From NCBI GenBank assembly GCA_027493615.1, contig JAOSKK010000001.1:111629-175628 (forward strand): DNA of 64,000 nt, in the 5' to 3' direction. The notes under the pieces were generated by a model, which saw nothing but the letters and a program-made list of their open reading frames with translations, ran no database searches and was not told the DNA's origin. How positions within the stretch are numbered: the stretch's first letter is position 1; each line of letters starts with the position of its first letter. Both the position numbers and the translations under genes were made by a program. Source of the stretch: Verrucomicrobiota bacterium (lineage in GTDB: Bacteria > Verrucomicrobiota > Verrucomicrobiia > Limisphaerales > J093). Below, in pieces: positions 9,486-19,098 of this stretch.

Positions 9486-10169
9486 ATGTCGCGCAAGCGC
9501 ATCCTGATTGTCGAAGACGACGACCTCCACTACGAGCTCTACCAGGAGGCCCTCGCCGACTACGACCTGTACCGGGCGACGACGGCGTCCGCGGCGCTGG
9601 CCAGCCTGCCCAAGGAACGACCCGACCTGATCCTCCTCGATCATGTCCTGGCCCGACGCGAGAAAGGCCTGGCGTACCTCCCCGAGATCAAAGATCTCTT
9701 GCCGTACGTCCCGATCATCGTGGTGTCGGGGGCGCTCGAAGCCCACCAGCAGATTGATGCCCTCACCGGGCCGCGCCGGGCGCATTACTGCCTCACCAAG
9801 CCCGTGGACCTTGAGGAGCTGAAGCGGACCGTCGCGACCGCCCTCGAACAGTGTGGCGAGGCCGAGATCGTCCGGCAGTTCGAGGCGCTCGAACGTTCGA
9901 AGCGCGTGGACATCGAGGAGCTGCTGAGTCGCTCGACCGACCGGCTGCGACGTCAGACCGAGATCCGGACCCAGCTCACCGGGGCGCATGACCGGCCCAA
10001 CATCTCGGCCTTGGCCCGCCAGTTCCGCGTGGCCCGCCGCACCATCATCCGGGACCTCCAGGAGCTCATCCGGCGCGGCGAACTGCCGGCAGAAGTTTAC
10101 CCGCGCAACGAGCCGGAGGAGGAAGAAGGAGGCGGCGATCCGGGCAGCGAGGAGCCCGCGGCTTCCTGA
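9486..10169 (+). CDS. Response regulator: REC domain with C-terminal helix-turn-helix
   Basis: 227 residues. The receiver domain has the acidic pocket VEDDD (residues 9-13), a phosphoacceptor Asp in PDLILLDHVLA (D52), a switch serine in IIVVSG, and the conserved Lys in CLTKPVD. After a helical linker, residues about 165-205 (NISALARQFRVARRTIIRDL) form a DeoR-like helix-turn-helix, so it is probably a transcription factor. The tail is acidic and low-complexity (EPEEEEGGGDPGSEEPAAS). No cognate kinase is adjacent; the only neighbours are the Yqj-type membrane genes upstream, which are plausible but unproven targets. Confidence 0.85.
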   Translation: MSRKRILIVEDDDLHYELYQEALADYDLYRATTASAALASLPKERPDLILLDHVLARREKGLAYLPEIKDLLPYVPIIVVSGALEAHQQIDALTGPRRAHYCLTKPVDLEELKRTVATALEQCGEAEIVRQFEALERSKRVDIEELLSRSTDRLRRQTEIRTQLTGAHDRPNISALARQFRVARRTIIRDLQELIRRGELPAEVYPRNEPEEEEGGGDPGSEEPAAS

Positions 10170-10276
10170 CGCCCGCGGGGTGCGCGGCAGAGGAGGCCCC
10201 GAGTTGGAGGGGGCGGTTTGGCCGCGCTGTGGCAACCGGGGTTGCAGATTGGGGACGCGCTTGTCACACTCCGCGC

Positions 10277-11942
10277 ATGTCCATCACCCCTTCCGTCGCC
10301 GTGTTTCACGGGCTGCTCCTGGCCGCGGGGCTGGCCGGATCCGCCCAAGCAGCCGCCTCGCTGGCCGAGCTGGCCCGGCCCCACGAAGGCCGCTCGATGC
10401 GGGCCACCTCCACCATGCGCGTGGGCGAGGTGCGTCGGGGCGGAGCCGAACGACGCCTCGACCCAAAGGCCGACCCGAAAGGCGACCTCGAGGAAGCCAG
10501 CAACTGGGACAACTTCCGCGTGCCCCCAGGCGAAACCCACGTTTTGCTCGATGCCCAAGGACCAGGCATCATCCAGCACCTTTGGATCACCTTCCTCGGA
10601 CCGGAGCCACAGGCATGGGCAAAGGACGGCTCGGCCAACCACCAGGAAATGCTGCTCAAGATCTACTGGGACGGCCGCGAACGGCCGGGCGTCGAGGCGC
10701 CGCTCGGCGACTTCTTCGCCAACTGCTTCGGCAAACGCCGCGAAGTGCTCAGCCTGCCCGTCGCCGTCGAGGATGCGGACTCTTACAATTGCTTCTGGCA
10801 AATGCCGTTTCGGAAGTCGGCGCGGATCGAGATCGAGAACCAGAGCGACAAGCCCATCGGGCTGCTCTACTACAACGTGGATTGGCTCCGGCTCGAGACC
10901 TTGCCCGAGGACACACCCTACTTTCACGCGCATTACCGGCAGGAGTACCCTGCCAAATCAGGCCAGGACTACCTGGTCCTCGACACGGTCGGCAAAGGGC
11001 ATTACGTGGGCACCGTGCTCGCCGTCCGCAGCCGGAGTCCTTCGTGGTTCGGAGAGGGCGACGAGAAGATCTATCTCGATGGCGAGACCAAGCCCTCGAT
11101 CTGGGGGACCGGCACCGAGGACTACTTTCTCTCGGCCTGGGGGCTCAAGACCACCAGCACGCCCTACTTCGGGGTGCCGTACTTCGACCAGTGGGGGATC
11201 GTCGGCGGTCACACCAGCGCCTACCGCTGGCACATTGCCGACCCGATCGTCTTTCAGAACGGCATCCGGTTCACGTTCGAGCACTTCGGGTGGATCTCCC
11301 CGGACGAGAACCCCGACTACAAGAGCATGAGCTGGAACGAGCGCGAGGACGACTACGCCAGCGTCGCGTTCTGGTACCAGACCGGTGAACCCCAACTGTC
11401 GACAGGCGGCCTTGCCGCGCGTGCCGCACGCCCGCGAGCGCCGACTTCCCTCCCTGGAGCGTGTCACCGTCTACGCCCGGGATTTCACCGGGGACAAGCA
11501 CCACGGCACGGGCCGGGTGACGACGCAACAGCTCGATCTGTACGACGGGCCGCAACTGCTCTATCAGCCGGACCAGCCCGCGGGGGCGTGGCTCGAGTTC
11601 CCTCTCGAGGTGACCAAGTCCGAGCCGCTGCGGCTCTTGTTACGGCTGACGAAGTCGTACGATTTCGGCCGCTACCAGGTCTGGCTCGACGGCGTGAAGC
11701 TGGGCGAGCCCTTCGATGCCTACAGCCCGAAGGTGGTGGACGAGGAGCTGCACCTGCTGGATTTCTGGCCCGAGCCCGGCACGTACACCGTGCGATTGGA
11801 GTGCGTGGGGCGGAACCCGGCCTCGCAGGGCTACTTCCTGGGAATCGAGTCCGTGCAGTTGCGCGAACGCCGGCCGCGGGTGGTCGCCTGGGGACACGAG
11901 AAGGATCGGGATTGGCGGCAGGAACCCATCCTGCATCGGTAG
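10277..11942 (+). CDS. GH172 (DUF2961) family secreted glycosidase, one frameshift
   Basis: A signal peptide (VFHGLLLAAGLAGSAQAAA) precedes the DUF2961 core: ATSTMRVGEVRRGGAERRLD, SNWDNFRVPPGETHVLLD, GIIQHLWITFLG, YYNVDWLRLETLP, and TGTEDYFLSAWG with the conserved glutamate. DUF2961 defines family GH172, which includes fructofuranosidase- and arabinofuranosidase-type enzymes. The frame changes once between 11385 and 11410 and continues with a C-terminal jelly-roll (YGRYQVWLDG-type strand, GTYTVRLECVGRNPAS) to a stop at 11940-11942. The fold is continuous across the shift, so an assembly indel is the simpler explanation. Likely periplasmic or outer-surface. Confidence in the family is high; the substrate is unknown. 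Confidence 0.8.
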
Positions 11943-11958
11943 TGGCCTTCGTCCGCCG

Positions 11959-11984
11959 GTGCAGGCGGGACGCCCGCACCACCC
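11959..11984. repeat. GGCGGGACGCCC mini-palindrome
   Basis: GGTGCAGGCGGGACGCCC followed by GCACCACC is a short near-palindrome with GGCG/CGCC arms. The same word occurs at 45894-45920 and twice at 49533-49598, always between genes. Confidence 0.7.
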
Positions 11985-12014
11985 ACCCGAAGCGCCGCCC
12001 GTACCACCTGCGCA

Positions 12015-12122
12015 ACGAAAAGCGGCGGTCAACCGCACGCACTCCAAACGCTCCGCGAGGGCAGCGGGCGTGTGGGGGTCGCGCAGCGTTTGGAGTGCGT
12101 GTGCTTCAGCACCGCTTTTCGT
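12015..12122. repeat. Inverted repeat family 2, locus 1
   Basis: The left arm (12015-12056) begins CGAAAAGCGGCGG and contains CGCACTCCAAACGCTCCGCG. The right arm (12080-12122) contains AGCGTTTGGAGTGCG and ends CGCTTTTCGTC. The arms are about 42 bases and largely complementary with a ~23-base spacer. It lies in the 334-base gap between the GH172 and sugar isomerase genes. No gene is seen in the rest of that gap. Confidence 0.85.
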
Positions 12123-12276
12123 CGGTGAAGACAGCAGAATCGGTCTGGCCAAATCGCTGCGGATCGATTATGGACTCCGGCATGACAGTCCACCGGGCAT
12201 CCTGGTCCGGGTCCGGGCGGCACGGAGCCGCTCGCACGGGCGCTGTCTCGTCGCATCCTCACACCTGATCCCCTGC

Positions 12277-13924
12277 ATGAAACCTCCACACCCGTTCCCC
12301 GCTTCCTCCGGTTGTTCCTGTGGCTGTTGCACCGCCGTGGCGGCCACCCGCACGAATCCACGTTGGCAATCGCTCTCGACCGCGGCTCGCGCGCAGACAC
12401 CCGCCGGGGGCGCCTTTGAACTCGACCGGCGGCATTTCCTGGGCGGGATGGGCGCCCTGGCGGCGCTGGCGGTGACGCTGCCCTCGGCCTCGGCTGCCGA
12501 GGCGAAGGCGTGGGCGCCGGAGCGGGCACGTCAGGTCCTCCCCCGTCCGGCCGCTGAGGGTGCAGCCGGTGCTGACGTACGATCTTCCCCAGCGACGCGA
12601 GGCTACGAGCTGGCGCAACTGGGGCGGCGTTCAGACCGAGGAAGCGGCCCAACAGGAGCAGGACCGCATCACGCAGGAGTTGAAGAAGCTTGCCGCGCAG
12701 GCCGAGTTCCCGCTCGAGATCCGCCCGGTGACCCGCCTCAGGTCGGCCGCGCAGGCGGCCCCCGTCGCGGAAGGCGACCACGATGTGATGCTGATCTACG
12801 CGGCCGGTGGTGGGTTGGATGTCCTCGAGACGCTCACGCGCAAGGACAAGTGGAATCTCATGTTCCTGCGCCACCTGTCCGGTCCGGCGTATCTGTGGTA
12901 CGAGATCGTGCACCCGCGCTTCCTGCGCAAGACCGTGGACGAGTACGGCCAGCCCGGCATGGATGTGAACGACCTGGTGACGGACCGCTACGAAGAGTTG
13001 CTCTGGCGGTTACGGGCGTTGCACGGGCTGCGCCAGACCCTGGGCAAACGCGTGGTGTGCATCGGCGGGGCCTCCGGTTGGGGCGCCGGCGGCCAGAAAG
13101 CGCCCGAGATTTCCCGGGACCTGTGGAAAATGGACCTTGTGGACTTTTCCTACCGGGAACTGGAGCCCCGACTCGCCGCGGCCTACCAGGACAGCGCGCT
13201 GGTCGCCCGGTGCGAACGGGCCGCGCAGGCCTACCTCGGTGAAGCGGGCACGAAACTGGAAACGGGTCGTTCCTTCGTGACCAACGCGTTCGTGCTGCGC
13301 GAGGTGTTCCTCGACGCGATGGAGAAACACGAGACCGACGCCCTCACAGTGAACCATTGCATGGGCACAATCATGGGCATGTCCAAGACCACCGCCTGCC
13401 TGACGCTGAGTCTGCTGAACGATGACGGCTACCTCCTGTTCTGCGAGTCCGATTTCGTGGTGATCCCCTCGGGCATCCTGCTGCACTACATCTCCGGCAA
13501 ACCGGTGTTTCTGAACGACCCGACCACGCCGCACGACGGCGTCGTGACGCTCGCCCACTGCACATCACCGCGGCGGATGGACGGCCAGCGGCTCGAGCGC
13601 GCCCGCATCCTGACGCATTTCGAGTCCGATTACGGGGCGGCGCCCAAGGTCGAGATGAAGCTGGGCCAGATCACGACGAACCTCGTGCCGGACTTCAACT
13701 GCCAGAAGTGGGTGGGTTTCGCCGGAACCATCGTGGGCAACCCGTTCCTCGAGATCTGCCGGTCGCAGATCGATGTGAAGGTGCACGGCAGCAGCCAGAA
13801 GCTCCTCGAGGAAATGAAGGGCTTCCACTGGATGTTGTCCTATGGCGACTACCTCCAGGAAACGGGCTACGCCCTCAAGAAGCTCGGGGTCGACATGCTC
13901 AATCTCAGCGCCCAGCCCGCGTAG
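12277..13924 (+). CDS. Tat-exported sugar isomerase (fucose/arabinose isomerase-like fold), one frameshift
   Basis: From ATG 12277 a long N-region leads to a twin-arginine motif (LDRRHFLGGMGALAALAV) and a cleavage-like SASAAEAKA. A one-base insertion in the C-run near 12545-12555 shifts the frame; removing one C gives QVLPVRPLRVQPVLTYDLP, which continues smoothly. The body resembles L-fucose/L-arabinose isomerase-type proteins, especially KTTACLTLSLLNDDGYL, FVVIPSGILLHYISGKPVF and FLNDPTTPHDGVVTLAHC. An exported isomerase is unusual, but such Tat-tagged sugar isomerases are widespread in Planctomycetes and Verrucomicrobia. The substrate is unknown. Repeats bound the gene on both sides. Confidence 0.7.
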
Positions 13925-13943
13925 CCGGACCCGCGTCAGTGCT

Positions 13944-14064
13944 GTAGGCGCCGACGTCAGGAGGCGGCGTCCCGTCTTCCCGGCCCGCCGGCAGCCCGTT
14001 TACTACGCCTCCTGACGTCGGCGCCTACGAGCCTTCTACGACGCCTCCTGACGTCGGCGCCTAC
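13944..14064. repeat. Hairpin repeat family 1, locus B
   Basis: One forward copy (13944-13966, GTAGGCGCCGACGTCAGG...) and two inverted copies (14006-14028, 14042-14064). It sits between convergent genes (sugar isomerase + and oxidoreductase -), where a bidirectional terminator would be useful. The word CTACAGCCGGAA is duplicated at 14061 and 14085, the second at the stop codon of the oxidoreductase. Confidence 0.85.
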
Positions 14065-14084
14065 AGCCGGAATCGAACTCCGGG

Positions 14085-15309
14085 CTACAGCCGGAACTGC
14101 GGGATCTTCATCCGTTCGCCGTCCCGCAGCGCGGACTCGTGGGCGACAATGCCGGCGGCGGTCATGTTCAAGGCGAGGGCCACGTCGATGAGCGGGCGGC
14201 GGTCCTGGAGGATCGCCGTGACGAACTCGTTCATGAGATAGCCATGCGAACCGCCGTGGCCGCCCGCGTCGACTTTGGGCGGCAGCGGCGGACGCTGGGT
14301 GTTCGGCAGGTTGCGCTCCAGGCCTTGATAGCGGCCATGAAACGCGCCGCGCTGCCCGCGGACCCGGCCGCGTTCGCCTTCGTCGCCCGGCGTGTCCCAA
14401 CTGACCGCCATGCGCGAGGTGCCGCCTTCGCTGGTGCGGAAGAGCGCGATCTCGGTCCCGAACGGGTTGCGGTACCGGTTGTTGGCCGGCTGGAGATGGG
14501 GGATGCGGCTGGGCATGCCCAGACAGGAGACCTCGGTGAAACTGCCGCCGGTGACCCCGACCTGGTAGGCGTTCGAGTGGGTCGGGTACCACTGGGGCGG
14601 AAGGCCCACGCGCCAGTCGTTGAACGACGGGATGGGTGTTTCCATGTAGTGGTAGTACTCGCCTTCCGAGTACACGAGTTCGCCCAGCGCGCCGGCCCGG
14701 TAAAGCGTTCGCATGGCGTGAAGGTCCTCGTGGAAGCAAGAGGTCTCGAACATCATGTACTTCAGCCCGGTCCGCCGGACGGTGGCGAGCAGTTCGTCGG
14801 CTTCCTCCAGCGTGCCATAGATGGCCGGGACGGCGGTGGCGACGTGTTTGCCGTGGCGCAGCACCTCGAGGCAATGACGGGCATGGCTCGGGGCGTCGGT
14901 GGCCACAAACACGGCTTCGACGCGGTCGTCTTGCACGAGCTTCTCGAGGGACGGATAGGTCTTCTCGCAGCGGACCGCCTTGGCAAGCGCGGCACAGCGA
15001 TCCGGCACCAGGTCGCTGACCGCCACGATCTCGACGTTCGGGTGGTCTTGGAAGCTGAAGGCGGCGCCGAACTGGCAGACGCCGAAGCCGACGATCCCGA
15101 CCCGGAGGCGGCGATCCGAGACGGGCTGCCAGCCCTGGTGCGCCGCGGGATCGGTGGGCGTGGATTCGAAGCCGGCGATCGGCACGTTCTGCGCGCGGCT
15201 GGGGCCCGCCATGCCGAAGGCGAGGGCGCCGCCGCCCAGCGAGCGGAGGAAGGAACGGCGGGTGGGGAGCGGAACCGGCGGGAAGGGATGACGGGAAGTG
15301 CATGGCCAT
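14085..15309 (-). CDS. Tat-exported Gfo/Idh/MocA-family oxidoreductase, one frameshift
   Basis: The NAD(P)-binding Rossmann start LRVGIVGFGVCQFGAAFSF is preceded by a Tat leader (PTRRSFLRSLGGGALAFGMA). The catalytic-region motif AVPAIYGTLEEADELL, with a substituted EKP-type motif, is followed by the C-terminal alpha/beta domain (GALGELVYSEGEYYHYME, HSNAYQVGVTGGSFTEV). The family oxidises or reduces sugars and their derivatives. Two ATGs (15309, 15303) start MHFPSSLPAGSAP. The frame joins the Tat motif only if one C is dropped from the CCCC near 15265. Without that correction the gene falsely appears fused to the upstream zinc-ribbon gene. It could supply the 3-keto substrate for DUF1080 enzymes, by inference from the families only. 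Confidence 0.8.
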
Positions 15310-15411
15310 TCTGCTACCGGGGGCGTCGCGTTTGTCACGTCTGGAACACCGGCCCGGAAAGCGATTCCGCCCGACCTGGCGGCCGGGCGGAACGCGAAGA
15401 GAGGGATGGAA

Positions 15412-15800
15412 TCAGGCAGCAACCGCCTCGGCGACGGGCGCGGCGCGGCGTCGACGGGGGGCGCGTTTGGGCGGTTCGGCAGACAACAGGGGTCGACCGC
15501 CGTTTCGGCGGGGGCCACCTTGAGGTAGCGGGCGCAGTTCTCACACACGCAAATGTCGTCGTCGCGGAGGAGTTTGGCGTACAGTCCGGACGGCAACTGC
15601 ATCTGACATCCGCTGCAAACCGAGCGGCGGACGAGGGCGACCGCTTTCTTGCCCCGGGCGACCAGGCGATCGTAATGGCCCAGCACCTGGGGAGGGATAT
15701 CGGCGCGAAGCACGGTGATTTCGCGACGGGTGGCCGGCGCCTTGGCCGCCGGACCGAGTTCCAGCTCTTGCAGCTTGAACAACTGCTCGATGATTTTCAT
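15412..15800 (-). CDS. C4-type zinc-ribbon protein, one frameshift near the C-terminus
   Basis: From ATG 15800 (MKIIEQLFKLQELELG) a short helical hairpin leads to a four-cysteine zinc ribbon, VCSGCQMQLP ... ICVCENCARYL. The tail is probably basic: adding one C near 15480 gives PKRAPRRRRAAPVAEAVAA and a stop at 15412-15414, about 130 residues. The sequence as given instead runs on into the oxidoreductase frame. Related short zinc-ribbon proteins are annotated as nucleic-acid-binding or CdsZ-like, but the function is unproven. A palindrome lies ~70 bases upstream. It may be co-transcribed with the oxidoreductase 100 bases downstream. Confidence 0.65.
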
Positions 15801-15870
15801 GTTCGTCACGGGCAATGCACCCGCGTAACCGGGACGTTGCCGGACGGGAACGGGATCGCCAAGACAAATT

Positions 15871-15892
15871 TTTTCTGTCAAATTACAGAAAA
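15871..15892 (-). promoter_or_regulatory. AT-rich palindrome, possible operator/promoter for the zinc-ribbon gene
   Basis: TTTTCTGT (15871-15878) and ACAGAAAA (15885-15892) are perfect 8-base inverted arms around CAAATT. On the minus strand the centre reads TTGACA (15881-15876), a consensus -35, though no convincing -10 follows. It is the most AT-rich spot for several kilobases and lies 71-92 bases upstream of the start at 15800. Confidence 0.4.
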
Positions 15893-15935
15893 TTAGGAAC
15901 TCTCTTAGTCAGTCCTCCCGGTCTGCCCGCACCCC

Positions 15936-16306
15936 GTAGGCGCCGACGTCAGGAGGCGGGATCGTGGGACCCGACGTGAGAAAGCGTTGGGGGCCGCGGT
16001 TCACCTCGACCGAGTAGCCCCTTGTGCAGCCATATCATGGCGGGCGCCGGCGATCGACTGCGGCTTTGCCGCAAAGAGCCGCAAGACTCGCAAAAGGTTC
16101 TGATTTTGAGCCTTCTGCGCCTCTTCGCGGCTCGATGGAGATGGCGTCCTCATTTCGAGCCACTCAGGATAGGTCCTCCTTCCCGTCGCGCTTCCTCCGG
16201 AAGAATCGCAGCAGTGACGGGCAGGGGGTGGCGATTCGAGGGGCGGTGTCATTCCGGCTGATTCCATTGTCTAACGCCCCGTTCGCCTCCTCACGTCGGC
16301 GCCTAC
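15936..16306. repeat. Hairpin repeat family 1, locus C, in a 520-base gap
   Basis: A forward copy (15936-15958), a degenerate half-copy (about 15970-15986) and a distant inverted copy (16284-16306). Between them is CTTTGCCGCAAAGAGCCGCAA-type text and CCTTCTGCGCCTCTTCGCGG, non-coding in appearance. No gene or RNA could be supported in 15901-16420. Confidence 0.7.
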
Positions 16307-16420
16307 GGCCGCGAGGGGGGCGCCTCCGAAGGTGAGAGGGTCGGGTCCTGGGCGTCGACTGCGCGGCGCCAGGCAGCGAGTCGCGCGCGGAGTTCGGCGA
16401 CCTGCTGCGGCCATTCGGGC

Positions 16421-17296
16421 TCAGGGTTTGGTCAAAGCCACCAGGTAACGTTGCACGGAGCGCGCTTCGTCCTCGTGACCGAGTTCGTGGTAGATCTGCT
16501 GGAGATTGGCGCACATGCGCGACCAGGTCTGGGCGGGGGTGACCGGGCCGAGGTTGCTTTCCTTGATGCCCTGACCGATCTGGTGCAGGAAGCGGATGCA
16601 GTCCGCACGGGTGAGCAGTTTGCCCCGGTTGAAGGCGTCGATGTAAACGGTGTCGGTGACGGTCTGGTAGCGGCAGAGGAAATGGCGGGGCATGCCGATG
16701 CCCACGACGGGGAGGCGCAGGCGGCGGGCGACGAGCCAGTAGAGGGTGCAGAGGCTGATGGGGTTGCCGGTGCGGCGGTCGAGGACGCGGTTGAAGTAGC
16801 TGTTGTCCGGGTCGTAGTAATTCTGTTCGTTGCCGCGGAAGCGCAGTTCGTTGAACAGGTGGTCGTTGATGACGGCCAGGCAACCCAGGGACCGGACCTC
16901 GTCACCGAGGCGCTCCCGGATGTCGCTGGCGAAGCTGTCGAGCAAGGCCCGGTAGGCGGCGGGATTGATCTCGGGGTAGCGGGTGCGGGCGAGGAGCCAG
17001 ACGCCGTCTTCGAGGTCGCCGTCGTCGCGGTGGCGCAGGCAGAAGGCGAGGAAGGCGTTGTCGGCTTCCTGGCGGGCGAGCAGGTGGAGGATGTCGGCGA
17101 GCCGGCGCCGTAAGAGCGGGTCCGGGCTCAGGGCGTGTGGCTGCAGCCAGGCGCGCGCGGCGGGGCCGCAGGCGAGGATGCGGGTGCGGACGGCCTGATG
17201 GACGGCCGGGTCTTCGTCGGCGAGCAGATTCAGGAGGGCGGCCTTCTGGCCTTCACTCAGCTCACCGGCGGCGGCGGTGGTGGTGGCGGATGCCAT
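16421..17296 (-). CDS. SirB1/transglutaminase-like (Transglut_core2) protein
   Basis: 291 residues from ATG 17296. The N-terminal third is helical, with a HEAT-like feel (RRRLADILHLLARQEADNAF). The core has NDHLFNELRFRGNEQNYYD, then RRTGNPISLCTLYWLVARRL and GIGMPRHFLCRYQ, the diagnostic SirB1/Transglut_core2 signature (Cys in SLC, His in PRHF). A TPR-like C-terminus ends LQQIYHELGHEDEARS. Family members are thought to be structural or regulatory, and the reaction is unknown. The in-frame extension upstream to 17662 overlaps the pseudopilin gene and was rejected. Confidence 0.82.
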   Translation of the reverse strand: MASATTTAAAGELSEGQKAALLNLLADEDPAVHQAVRTRILACGPAARAWLQPHALSPDPLLRRRLADILHLLARQEADNAFLAFCLRHRDDGDLEDGVWLLARTRYPEINPAAYRALLDSFASDIRERLGDEVRSLGCLAVINDHLFNELRFRGNEQNYYDPDNSYFNRVLDRRTGNPISLCTLYWLVARRLRLPVVGIGMPRHFLCRYQTVTDTVYIDAFNRGKLLTRADCIRFLHQIGQGIKESNLGPVTPAQTWSRMCANLQQIYHELGHEDEARSVQRYLVALTKP

Positions 17297-17353
17297 GCGC
17301 GCAACTGCGGGTATTGACGCTGCGGGGGCGGGAATCTTCAAGCCTGACCGCAC

Positions 17354-17384
17354 AAAAAAAAGGGCGCACCTGGCGGGTGCGCCC
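17354..17384 (-). terminator. Rho-independent terminator of the pseudopilin gene
   Basis: Read on the minus strand, GGGCGCACC (17384-17376) pairs perfectly with GGTGCGCCC (17370-17362) across a 5-base loop and is followed by eight T (17361-17354). It starts 22 bases after the stop at 17406. This is the clearest intrinsic terminator in the window. Confidence 0.93.
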
Positions 17385-17405
17385 CTGGGAGAACCGGTTG
17401 CGGGG

Positions 17406-18317
17406 CTAGTTGGCCCGGGCGGAACTGACACTGGCGATCCAGTTGACGTCGATCTTGTTCGCGGGGGTGTTCGAGGGCAGCGCCTTGTTGCGCGCGGGCG
17501 TCCCGATCGAGTCCTTCCACTTGTGAACCTCGGAGTGGCCGTCCGCGAAGGCAAAGCCGCAGGCCAGACCGTGGAAGGTGGCGGGGAAGTCCACCCAACG
17601 GGGTATCGAGCAGGAGGTGCCGAAGCCGCCGTCGTTGAGGCTGAGGGGTTCTTCATCCACAAGCACGAAGGTCTGGGACGGCCCGGGGGCGGTGAAGTCG
17701 CTGGTCTTGCCGTAGGTCATCCAGGGCCGGTTGCGCACATGGGTGTGGTTCCCATCCAGCCAGGGGCCATTGGTGGCAAGGCGCGGGGCGCCACCGTGAC
17801 CGCCGCCGCTGGAGAACGAGGGGCAGACGGTGCCGACCGCCTGGCTCATCGAGAAGGTACGGGCGGCAGGGACCTTCTTGCCGCGCATGTTCACATCCGG
17901 GCCGTTCGCCGGGTAGTTGCCCATGCGCTTGTCGGACGGGCACTTGTAGATGTCCACGCTGTTGCCAGTATAGGAGGCCATGATCGCCACGCTGGGGTCC
18001 CGGAGAATGTCCTTGTTGAACTCGTGAGTTCCGCCCACGCCGGCCTGGCCGGGCAACCAGTTATGACCGGGAACGGTGTTGCCGTCATCCGGGTTGGGCG
18101 GCAGGAAATCCTGGTAATCCCCGGTGTACATGAAAATGGCTTTCATCATCTGGTTGCCGTTGTTCATGCACAGGATGCCTTGGGCCTTGGCCTTGGACCT
18201 GGCCAGCGCCGGCAGGAGCATCCCCGCCAGGATGGCGATGATGGCGATCACCACCAGCAGTTCGATCAGGGTGAACCCCGACCGGGCGGCGCGGTTTCGT
18301 GTTTCGATCACTTTCAT
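17406..18317 (-). CDS. Type II secretion-like pseudopilin with H-X9-DG C-terminal motif
   Basis: 303 residues. The N-terminal prepilin signal [20 protein letters not shown] has the G|FTLIE processing site and Glu5. The long C-terminal domain includes [19 protein letters not shown] and the processing-associated motif [16 protein letters not shown]. This layout is extremely abundant in Planctomycetes and Verrucomicrobia, which encode many paralogs per genome. It is probably exported and anchored in the inner membrane after methylation; the function is unknown. ATG 18317 is used rather than the in-frame GTG at 18323. No assembly genes are adjacent. A strong terminator follows. Confidence 0.88.
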   Translation of the reverse strand: MKVIETRNRAARSGFTLIELLVVIAIIAILAGMLLPALARSKAKAQGILCMNNGNQMMKAIFMYTGDYQDFLPPNPDDGNTVPGHNWLPGQAGVGGTHEFNKDILRDPSVAIMASYTGNSVDIYKCPSDKRMGNYPANGPDVNMRGKKVPAARTFSMSQAVGTVCPSFSSGGGHGGAPRLATNGPWLDGNHTHVRNRPWMTYGKTSDFTAPGPSQTFVLVDEEPLSLNDGGFGTSCSIPRWVDFPATFHGLACGFAFADGHSEVHKWKDSIGTPARNKALPSNTPANKIDVNWIASVSSARAN

Positions 18318-18450
18318 TGTCACAAAAGGTTGACTGTTGCAGTTCTGCAGCGAACGGGGTGTTGGTACCGTCCCCGCGTTGCCAAGTCAAATCGTAATGC
18401 CCCCAACGGGCCCGGCAACTGTGCGTCCCTCGGCACAGCGGAGGGTGGGA

Positions 18451-18561
18451 TGACGAAAGCGGCGCTGAAGCGCAACGCACTCCATACGCTTCGCGACCCC
18501 CACACGCCGGCAAGCGCGCGGAGCGTTTGGAGTGCGCCGACTTGCAGCGGCGCTTTTCGTG
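18451..18561. repeat. Inverted repeat family 2, locus 2
   Basis: The left arm (18451-18495) holds GACGAAAGCGGCGCTG and CGCACTCCATACGCTTCGCG. The right arm (18518-18561) holds GGAGCGTTTGGAGTGCG and GGCGCTTTTCGTG. The 22-base spacer is unrelated. It lies between the pseudopilin promoter region and the 3' end of the PIN toxin gene. Confidence 0.85.
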
Positions 18562-18600
18562 GCCGAGCGGCACCGCTGCACGGCCAGGTACGGGATCGAA

Positions 18601-19098
18601 TCAAAGCGAAGGCAGGTCGCAGGCGGCCAAGCTTCGGTTGAGAAGCCGGGTGTCAATCCAGATGCCTTCGGCGAGCAGCCGTTGATAACTCGCGCGCAAG
18701 TCCGGCAGGAACCCACGCCGAAACGCGGTTTCGAGCAGGCCGACACAGCCCATGACTGCCACGCCGGATGCGCGGGCCAGCCGCCGCGCGGCGCGCTCAT
18801 CGAGCAGCGCCAAGTCTGCCGGGAGCGATTGCGCCAGACGCACGGTTGCCAGTTCGCCGGCCCCCAAGGGATACAACCCGCGCCGGCGGAGCAGTTCCGT
18901 AGCCGGCATGGCTGGGTGGACTTCGATCCACGACGCACATGGGACGGCTTGGGCAGCCGGACGCCCAGCTCCGCGCACGACCACCTCCTGCCAAACTTCT
19001 TCCGCGAGGTGGATGTGTTCGAAAAGGGTCCGCAGCAGATCCAATCTGCCGATTCGCGCGAGGCAAATGAGCGGCGAGGAGTTGGAGACGACGATCAC
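18601..19098 (-). CDS. PIN-domain (DUF3368) toxin
   Basis: 165 residues. The PIN fold starts IVVSNSSPLICLARIG with a first acidic position changed to Asn (the SNSSPL variant typical of DUF3368). A conserved Glu lies in HLAEEVWQEVV, and the active-site acidic region is ADLALLDERAARRLAR then GVAVMGCVGLLETA. PIN toxins are Mg-dependent RNases. The start overlaps the stop of the upstream UPF0175 gene by four bases (ATGA, 19095-19098), the usual toxin-antitoxin coupling. Confidence 0.85.
   Translation of the reverse strand: MIVVSNSSPLICLARIGRLDLLRTLFEHIHLAEEVWQEVVVRGAGRPAAQAVPCASWIEVHPAMPATELLRRRGLYPLGAGELATVRLAQSLPADLALLDERAARRLARASGVAVMGCVGLLETAFRRGFLPDLRASYQRLLAEGIWIDTRLLNRSLAACDLPSL

Noticed and set aside
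8349..10235. 628-residue minus ORF across the Yqj cluster and response regulator
   Set aside because: The plus-strand genes show strong family signatures, while the minus ORF is low complexity with no conserved domain.
14085..15881. Fusion of the zinc-ribbon protein with the Gfo/Idh/MocA oxidoreductase
   Set aside because: The in-frame fusion exists only because of homopolymer indels at about 15265 and 15480. Correcting each gives a separate Tat leader and a natural stop.
15901..16420. Riboswitch or small RNA in the 520-base gap
   Set aside because: Only repeat family 1 copies and unstructured text were found; no known riboswitch core or terminator-linked structure was recognised.
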